43,324 nucleotides of DNA, taken from positions 1-43,324 of the forward strand of contig CAYJRY010000005.1 in assembly GCA_964372855.1 (NCBI GenBank), given 5' to 3'. Each line of letters starts with the position of its first letter. The stretch's first letter is position 1. Positions 38,705 to 43,324 of this stretch are shown here, piece after piece. The notes beneath the pieces are model-generated. The model saw only the letters and a list, made by a program, of their open reading frames with translations. It was not told the DNA's origin and made no database searches. Origin of the DNA: JACOXT01 sp964372855 (lineage in GTDB: Bacteria; Patescibacteriota; Microgenomatia; Levybacterales; UBA12049). The position numbers were made by a program, and so were the translations under genes.

Positions 38705-38884
38705 ATGGACAGACAGGAAATTAATTCAAATATTAATTCAGTAAAAGTAAAGCCGAAATTTATAGCACAGAGGTGTCCGGTGTGTAACGGTTGGAAGACT
38801 GTTGGCAATGCTCGTAAGCCATGTGACGTATGTGGAGCAAAAGGTTTTCTAGAGATACCAGTTGAGGAGGTAAGGCATGGCTAG
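38705..38884 (+). CDS. Small zinc-knuckle protein
   Basis: The 59-residue protein starts nine bases after leader terminator 4. RCPVCNGW (about 23-30) and PCDVCGAKGF (about 39-48) form one four-cysteine zinc site of the DnaJ-central-domain / rubredoxin-like knuckle type. The N-terminus is Asn/Ser-rich and the C-terminus acidic. It is the first gene of the replication operon and overlaps the next gene's start by eight bases; its coding end contains the Shine-Dalgarno (GAGGAGG) of that gene. Confidence 0.65.
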   Translation: MDRQEINSNINSVKVKPKFIAQRCPVCNGWKTVGNARKPCDVCGAKGFLEIPVEEVRHG

Positions 38885-39200
38885 TCAAAACACGAACCCC
38901 GCTCGTTCTCTAAAGTCTGCACCTAGCGGGCGGGGTACACCTCATGACATTATATCTTCTATCAATACCTTAGTCAAGAAAATCGACAAAGAAGCTGATG
39001 AGTTTTTGTTGGATAGGTTGCTTCAAACTGTACTGAATCCTCAACCCCTAACCGAGAAACAAAAAGAATGGGTTATGTCTTCTGAAAGACGAACTCTTGT
39101 TAAAAAGGGTATTCTCAGGCCATATAAACAGGTTTTAGATGATATTTACGTAAGTTGTCGATCAACAATCTTAGAGCATTTATCACAAGATTATGAGTAA
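38877..39200 (+). CDS. Hypothetical element protein
   Basis: The 107-residue protein is preceded by a strong Shine-Dalgarno sequence (GAGGAGGTAAGG). It has a Ser/Gly/Pro-rich N-terminus (SQNTNPARSLKSAPSGRGTP) and a helical remainder (IISSINTLVKKIDKEADEFLLDRLLQTVL...). No family is recognised. It overlaps the helicase gene by eight bases, suggesting a replication accessory role, for example a loader or organiser, but this rests on position alone. Confidence 0.5.
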   Translation: MASQNTNPARSLKSAPSGRGTPHDIISSINTLVKKIDKEADEFLLDRLLQTVLNPQPLTEKQKEWVMSSERRTLVKKGILRPYKQVLDDIYVSCRSTILEHLSQDYE

Positions 39201-40788
39201 TTATAGAATCAAACCAACACTACAACAACAGCTAAAAGCCGAACAAGAAGGCAAATTTGACAATATTGTTAAGGAAGTTGTTGAGATGAGTGGGTTATCT
39301 GATTATGACGATTCAGATTTGGTACCAACTAATAGAAAAGACTATAGGAGGACAGAAACTCCCGTAAGTACATATACCTTCGAAGAGGTAAAGAAAGCAA
39401 TAAAAAATAAGAAGCCAATTGAAACATCGTTTTTTGAGATCGAAGATTTTATATTTGAACAGATAAGGTGTGAACGTTGTGAACGTTGTGATTATTCGCG
39501 GGATGCCAACTTGTTTATAAAATACTCAAAAAGCGATGAGAGAACTGAAATCATAAACGATTTTGAACATAATGGAATATTATACTGGCCTATCAAAAAT
39601 AAGTTAGCTGATTTAGGAGCAATACTCTTGCCATCAAAGATTGAGGAATACGAAAGTGATGATAAGCTAGTTAAAGAAATATCTGATTTTCTATTTACTT
39701 ACTTTGAGCCTCCTAAATACTACGAAGGAATACTGCCTTATTTAGTTTTGTTTTATTGGATAAGCGATAGATTTCCTTTTGTCCCCTATCTTCATTTTGT
39801 AGGACTAACAGGAACAGGTAAGAGCACTGCTCTGGAAACTTTTGGAAGCATATCTTATAAATCGATAAACGCTTCTGGTGCGATTACTATTGCTTCAATT
39901 TTTAGACTTGCTCACCAATGGAAGGGGACGCTTCTTTTGGATGAATTTGATCTGGGAAATAAGAACTCCGAATCCTATGGCGGGATGCTTCAATTGTTGA
40001 GGAGTGGGGTTTCAGACAAACCAGTTTTTAGGACTGAAGGAGATAGAAAAAAAGAAGTCGAGTTGTACCAGATAAAATCACCTCGAATCTTCTCATCACA
40101 GAATCCAATTGTTGACGCAGCACTTCAATCTAGGACCATTGTTGTGAAAATGGCGAAAAATACAAAAGCTGTACCACTTTATAGATTAGACAATTTTTAT
40201 AAAAAGGCGCAATCGTTAAGAAATAAGCTCTTACTTTGGAGATTTAGAAATCTTAATAGTGTTGAACTTGAAAAGATAGAGTATGGGTTCAAGGAGCTTT
40301 TAGCTTTTGATGGTAGAGTTCAACAGGTCCTAACTCCTATTTACTATCTAGCAAACGATAGTGTTAGAAAAAAAATTCTTGATTTTGCGTTCGAACAAGA
40401 AGAAGAAACGAAGCGGGAGAGACTCGAAGAAATTGATGGACAGATATTCCTTTACATTTACGAACATTCAAAAGAAGACATATCGCTTAGCGCACTTACA
40501 GAATCAATAAATACCAAAAGAGTTAAACAGGGCTACAGAATTTCTTATACCGAAAGAAAATTAGGAAACATAATTAGAAAAGTACTTGGATTTGCTACCG
40601 AAAGGCGCAGAGACGGATATCGCCTAATCATTAAACAGGAAAGAGTAGAAGAATTAGCAACTTACTATGGTATTGGTTTGATACCTTTAGAAGATTCACA
40701 ACATTCACAAAGTTCACAGAATAGTGGATTTGAAGCTAATTCAGAAGATGACAGCGACTTCATTGGAAAGGAAATTGAACCCGTATGA
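39193..40788 (+). CDS. AAA+ replicative-type helicase/primase-associated ATPase
   Basis: The protein has 531 residues. The N-terminal 160 residues include a CERCERCDYS cluster. The ATPase core has Walker A GLTGTGKS near residue 204, Walker B TLLLDEFD near 247, a sensor-like SPRIFSSQN near 298-306 and arginine finger ALQSRTIVV. The C-terminus carries a winged-helix-like segment (ISYTERKLGNIIRKVL...RDGYRLII). This is the layout of phage and plasmid replication helicases of the DUF3631/DUF927-like superfamily III-type ATPases; no primase catalytic motif is visible. It is the largest gene of the leader-4 operon and probably drives replication of the excised element. Confidence 0.72.
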   Translation: MSNYRIKPTLQQQLKAEQEGKFDNIVKEVVEMSGLSDYDDSDLVPTNRKDYRRTETPVSTYTFEEVKKAIKNKKPIETSFFEIEDFIFEQIRCERCERCDYSRDANLFIKYSKSDERTEIINDFEHNGILYWPIKNKLADLGAILLPSKIEEYESDDKLVKEISDFLFTYFEPPKYYEGILPYLVLFYWISDRFPFVPYLHFVGLTGTGKSTALETFGSISYKSINASGAITIASIFRLAHQWKGTLLLDEFDLGNKNSESYGGMLQLLRSGVSDKPVFRTEGDRKKEVELYQIKSPRIFSSQNPIVDAALQSRTIVVKMAKNTKAVPLYRLDNFYKKAQSLRNKLLLWRFRNLNSVELEKIEYGFKELLAFDGRVQQVLTPIYYLANDSVRKKILDFAFEQEEETKRERLEEIDGQIFLYIYEHSKEDISLSALTESINTKRVKQGYRISYTERKLGNIIRKVLGFATERRRDGYRLIIKQERVEELATYYGIGLIPLEDSQHSQSSQNSGFEANSEDDSDFIGKEIEPV

Positions 40789-41015
40789 GATGTTATTGCG
40801 TGTCAATGAGTAAAAAAGAATTAGTATTGCCAAGCTATTTAACGAGGGTATTCGAAGCAAAAACGATTGAAAAGAAAACCAAGAAAATTCTTTATTTTAC
40901 TATTGAAAAACTAAGAGAAAAAGGTTGGCAAGTAGGGATGTTAAAGAATTTTGTTTATGGCACAGCATCAATTCCAAGCATAGTTAAGATTTATAAAAGT
41001 AATTTAAATGAATGA
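40785..41015 (+). CDS. Hypothetical small basic element protein
   Basis: The protein has 76 residues from the ATG overlapping the helicase stop (ATGA); an in-frame ATG at 40806 (MSKKELVLPSYL) is an alternative start. It is Lys-rich (FEAKTIEKKTKKILYFTIEKLREKGWQ) with a probable three-helix fold. No family is recognised. It overlaps the next gene by eight bases. Confidence 0.5.
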   Translation: MRCYCVSMSKKELVLPSYLTRVFEAKTIEKKTKKILYFTIEKLREKGWQVGMLKNFVYGTASIPSIVKIYKSNLNE

Positions 41016-41292
41016 GAATGGGAATTTCATCGTTTGTATGTCTTGCTGGAAGAAAAGTTCAGACAAAAATCCACCTGTGTTTGGAAGGCTTGTTGAATCA
41101 GGTAATGTACATATTAAAAGGCAAGGATTGGACTTTCTCATTTCCGGTGAATGGTTTTTAATAACTTGCCAGAAATGTGGAGTAACTCTTTATGAAAAAC
41201 TCGAAAAAGAGGAAGAAGTTTTATTTGAAGATAGAAAAGAGAAAATTAAAAGATTTTTCTTTAGCGGGTCAATTTTAGGAGGAACGATATGA
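41008..41292 (+). CDS. Zinc-ribbon element protein
   Basis: The 94-residue protein has a CMSCWKK pair near residues 10-16 and a CQKCGV pair near residues 49-54, together one zinc ribbon, followed by an acidic-basic helix (EKLEKEEEVLFEDRKEKIKRFFF). No family is named. The strand-rich centre (FLISGEWFLITCQKCG) supports a ribbon fold. It overlaps the following small gene (ATGA). Confidence 0.6.
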   Translation: MNENGNFIVCMSCWKKSSDKNPPVFGRLVESGNVHIKRQGLDFLISGEWFLITCQKCGVTLYEKLEKEEEVLFEDRKEKIKRFFFSGSILGGTI

Positions 41293-41453
41293 AAGATTGT
41301 AAAAAATGCCAACAAATAGATGCTAACAAACAACTTGAAGAATTGCTTTTAAAAGTAATTGATCTTATGCAAATAGAGATTAGAAAAAGTTTTTGGCAAA
41401 TTGTCAAAGATATTGAAATTCTACGTAAGCAGCAGAAAGAGGAGAAAAACTAA
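41289..41453 (+). CDS. Small coiled-coil element protein with N-terminal CxxC
   Basis: The 54-residue protein starts KDCKKCQQ and continues as one long amphipathic helix (KQLEELLLKVIDLMQIEIRKSFWQIVKDIEILRKQQ). A perfect AGGAGG-type Shine-Dalgarno sits six bases before the ATG, and the start overlaps the previous stop, so coding is well supported despite the length. Function unknown; dimerisation through the helix is likely. Confidence 0.6.
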   Translation: MKDCKKCQQIDANKQLEELLLKVIDLMQIEIRKSFWQIVKDIEILRKQQKEEKN

Positions 41454-41454
41454 A

Positions 41455-41616
41455 ATGGACCCAGAACAATTTAAGGAGGCAGTTGAAGAGTTTAAGCAGA
41501 TTTATCAAGAGGAGTGTGGTATTGAACTTTCAAGTCAAGAGGCAGCTCATAAAGCAAGTGGACTTCTGCAGCTTTTTGACTCCTTGACAAACAACAACAG
41601 AAAGGAGCTAAAATGA
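41455..41616 (+). CDS. Small acidic element protein
   Basis: The 53-residue protein starts at the ATG at 41455 behind AGAGGAG; the frame is open upstream but overlaps the preceding gene in another frame. MDPEQFKEAVEEFKQIYQEECGIELSSQEAAHKASGLLQLFDSL is helical and acidic and recalls short proteins found beside phage or plasmid recombinases in many low-GC and CPR genomes. It overlaps the integrase start by four bases (ATGA), so the two are translated together; it may be a recombination directionality factor, but that is inference. Confidence 0.5.
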   Translation: MDPEQFKEAVEEFKQIYQEECGIELSSQEAAHKASGLLQLFDSLTNNNRKELK

Positions 41617-43202
41617 AATTAACCGAGTTACAAATGTACGACAATTTTAAATTCTACAACAAAACAGAGAAAAAATATTATCTTGATTACTTCCGAAAGT
41701 CTGATGAGTCCGAAGACCGTCAAGTTGCCTCTATTCCAGATCAGATCAAGTGGGCAGAAATAGAAAAGCAGAAACGTAATCTGACTACCTTGAGCATAAA
41801 GCATTTTAGCGAATCTAGGTCAGCAAAAATGCCAGGACGTCCAGAGTTCAATCACATGATAAGTGAGATTTATAAAAGGCATGATGTAAAAGGTATTATT
41901 TGTTGGAGGTTGAATCGTCTTAGTCGCAATCCAGTAGATGAAGGCACTATCCGATGGCTTCTCCAGTCTGGAGAGATAGAAGAAATAATAACGTCAGATA
42001 AAGTATATACGCAAGTAGATTCAGATTTTGTAATGGCATTAGAATGCGCCCAATCCCAACGTTTTATTACAGATTTGAGAAAAGATACAGCACGTGGTAT
42101 GAAATCAAAACTAGATAAAGGCATAGCGCCTATTCTTGCTCCTCCAGGCTATAGAAATGCTATTGAAAAGAGACAAGGGGAAAGAGACATTGTTCCCCAC
42201 CCTACCCAATTTCCTTTGATGAGGAAATTATTTGAATATTTTTTAACAGGCAATTACTCAGTACAACAATTGTGGTTTAAAGCAGAAGAATTAGGGGTAA
42301 AAAGTAACAGAGGTAAAATTATTTCAAGAACACAGTTATACGAGTGTCTGAAAAATCCGTTTTATACAGGGACAAGATTTATCTATGCTGGTAAGCTTTA
42401 TACTAATGGGATTCATAAGCAAATGATAACTGATGAGGAATTTGATCAAATCCAAGAAATCTTATCAAAACGTACTCGCCCAAGAGCACAACTTCATACG
42501 GATTTGCTAAATGGACTTATTAAGTGTGGCGAATGCGGCCGAGGAATAACTTCTGAAATACATGATAAGAAGTTGAAAAATGGAACTGTTAATAGACATA
42601 TTTATTATCGCTGTACTAAAAAATGGAGAGCTATCAAATGTAAGCAGCCATATATTCCGGCTCAAGAGCTAGAAAGACAAATAAATCAATATCTTGATGG
42701 CCTTAGGCTATCAACTAGATTTGTAGAATGGGGTATAAAATGGCTTAATACAATGCATCAGAACCAAAAAGAAATAAGAGAATCTAGGCTTATTTCTACA
42801 AGACAGCAATATGATGGAATAAATAGAAAAATTGACAAAGTAATTGATCTTATGATCTCCAACATTCTAACTTCAGAGGAAGGGGCTTTTAAAAAACAAA
42901 TGCTGGAGATAGAAAAGCAGAGGCTTTATGCAACGCTAACAAAAATTGATACTCATGTTTCTGAATGGAGTGACTTGGCAATAGAAACATTTGACTTTAT
43001 TAAGACAGTCAAGGATAAATTCAACAATGGTACTATAGATCAGAAAAAAACTATTCTTCGTGTTATTGGCTCGAACTTGGTATTGAAGGATAAAAAGCTT
43101 ACAATTGAACTTAGAACACCATTTAAATATGTACAAAAAGTGGCTGGAGAATTAAATGATAAAAAAACTAGCCTTGCGTTCGAGAAAATTGATTCTGGGT
43201 GA
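41613..43202 (+). CDS. Large serine integrase at tRNA-Arg
   Basis: The 529-residue protein has a resolvase domain (about 20-165) with candidate catalytic Ser30 in YFRKSDESEDRQ, ASIPDQI and WRLNRLSRN; a recombinase domain (about 170-290); a zinc ribbon KCGECGRG (about 304-311) and RCTKKWRAIKC (about 333-344); and a C-terminal coiled coil (about 375-450). AGGAG precedes the start. Its TGA stop (43200-43202) lies inside the acceptor stem of tRNA-Arg on the other strand, as expected for an integrase at an attachment site. It probably integrates the element at the tRNA 3' end. Motif wording resembles the 11650 recombinase, but the sequences are clearly diverged. Confidence 0.93.
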   Translation: MKLTELQMYDNFKFYNKTEKKYYLDYFRKSDESEDRQVASIPDQIKWAEIEKQKRNLTTLSIKHFSESRSAKMPGRPEFNHMISEIYKRHDVKGIICWRLNRLSRNPVDEGTIRWLLQSGEIEEIITSDKVYTQVDSDFVMALECAQSQRFITDLRKDTARGMKSKLDKGIAPILAPPGYRNAIEKRQGERDIVPHPTQFPLMRKLFEYFLTGNYSVQQLWFKAEELGVKSNRGKIISRTQLYECLKNPFYTGTRFIYAGKLYTNGIHKQMITDEEFDQIQEILSKRTRPRAQLHTDLLNGLIKCGECGRGITSEIHDKKLKNGTVNRHIYYRCTKKWRAIKCKQPYIPAQELERQINQYLDGLRLSTRFVEWGIKWLNTMHQNQKEIRESRLISTRQQYDGINRKIDKVIDLMISNILTSEEGAFKKQMLEIEKQRLYATLTKIDTHVSEWSDLAIETFDFIKTVKDKFNNGTIDQKKTILRVIGSNLVLKDKKLTIELRTPFKYVQKVAGELNDKKTSLAFEKIDSG

Positions 43203-43270
43203 CTGAGGGGATTTGAACCCCCGACTTTCAGGTCCGCAACCTGACGTTCTATCCGCTGAACTACAGGCAC
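43198..43270 (-). tRNA. tRNA-Arg (anticodon GCG)
   Basis: D-stem GTTC / GAAC, anticodon stem TCAGG / CCTGA around loop TTGCGGA, T-arm GGGGG-TTCAAAT-CCCCT (one G-T pair). The acceptor is GTGCCTG / CAGTCAC with a mismatch (C4-T69). The 3' side is followed by CCA-like bases. The 3' end overlaps the integrase stop codon, so this part of the tRNA may have been supplied by the element. Confidence 0.88.
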
Positions 43271-43324
43271 ACGATCTCAACAAATCTCCAAAAAGAAGTT
43301 TAGCACACCAACCGTTTAGAGAGG

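Larger units (their letters stand above)
27590..43205. mobile_element. Phage-derived integrative element beside tRNA-Arg
   Basis: A block of about 15.6 kb runs from just upstream of the first element promoter (27602) to the 3' end of tRNA-Arg. It holds a serine integrase at the tRNA, two tandem tyrosine recombinases, small HTH regulators in two divergent control regions, a terminase-small-subunit-like HTH protein, a AAA+ helicase, phage large-protein homologues and many small overlapping genes. No capsid, portal, large terminase or tail genes are visible. The right boundary is well supported. The left boundary is inferred from the broken DUF1016 gene and the start of the element's shared leader architecture. 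Confidence 0.7.

Noticed and set aside
27279..43307. Ten-base direct repeat TTTAGCACAC at 27279-27288 and 43298-43307 as attachment sites of the element
   Set aside because: The right copy lies beyond the 5' end of tRNA-Arg, whereas the integrase points to the 3' end. A 10-base match in AT-rich DNA is not significant, and serine integrases need only a tiny core.
1..43324. CRISPR array or Cas genes
   Set aside because: No regularly spaced direct repeats and no Cas motifs seen on either strand.

Overview
The window is AT-rich chromosomal DNA, probably from a Patescibacteria (CPR) bacterium of the Microgenomates type. That placement is an inference from gene content: a compact transketolase / 6-phosphogluconolactonase / transaldolase cluster, a UPF0182 protein, a ClpB without its N-domain, many small membrane proteins with PsbP-like tails, and a short 'PTGRQ' palindromic repeat inserted in a coding sequence. 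TAA, TAG and TGA all behave as stops in the clear genes.

Layout. 1-11.3 kb is ordinary chromosome: DedA, AI-2E-type permease, DUF475/TerC-like protein and alpha/beta hydrolase on the minus strand; UPF0182 plus small genes on the plus strand; an unusual CysRS-tail/S51-like fusion; a VIT1 metal transporter; a SIS-domain protein and an inositol-monophosphatase family enzyme. tRNA-Leu(TAA) and tRNA-Pro(CGG) follow at 11.5 kb. From 11.6 to about 14.8 kb lies a block with visibly higher GC: a large serine recombinase that ends next to the tRNA-Pro 3' end, and a predicted C39-like cysteine peptidase. 14.8-27.2 kb returns to chromosome: the non-oxidative pentose phosphate operon, a predicted small RNA just before tRNA-Gly(TCC), a GIY-YIG protein, membrane-anchored surface proteins, a LAGLIDADG-like protein and ClpB.

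From about 27.6 to 43.2 kb lies a phage-derived integrative element. It has a Gln-rich coiled-coil protein and a 1134-residue phage large-protein homologue, a set of small genes, two tandem tyrosine recombinases, three small HTH proteins, a terminase-small-subunit-like HTH protein, zinc-ribbon proteins, a replicative-type AAA+ helicase, and a large serine integrase whose stop codon lies inside the 3' end of tRNA-Arg(GCG). I see no capsid, portal, large terminase or tail gene, so it looks like a satellite or plasmid-like element rather than a complete prophage.

The most interesting signal is regulatory. All four plus-strand operons of the element that carry a 5' leader share one architecture: a near-consensus promoter, a hairpin that begins at about +1 to +3 of the predicted transcript, an 11-15 nt spacer, and an intrinsic terminator ending about 55-63 nt from the start. 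A start codon without a Shine-Dalgarno sequence follows 3-20 nt later. This is what an element-wide antitermination or attenuation switch would look like. A similar promoter-hairpin-spacer-terminator unit sits 5 nt upstream of tRNA-Gly on the chromosome. By contrast, most other promoters in the window place the -10 box 6-7 nt before the start codon, which predicts leaderless mRNAs.
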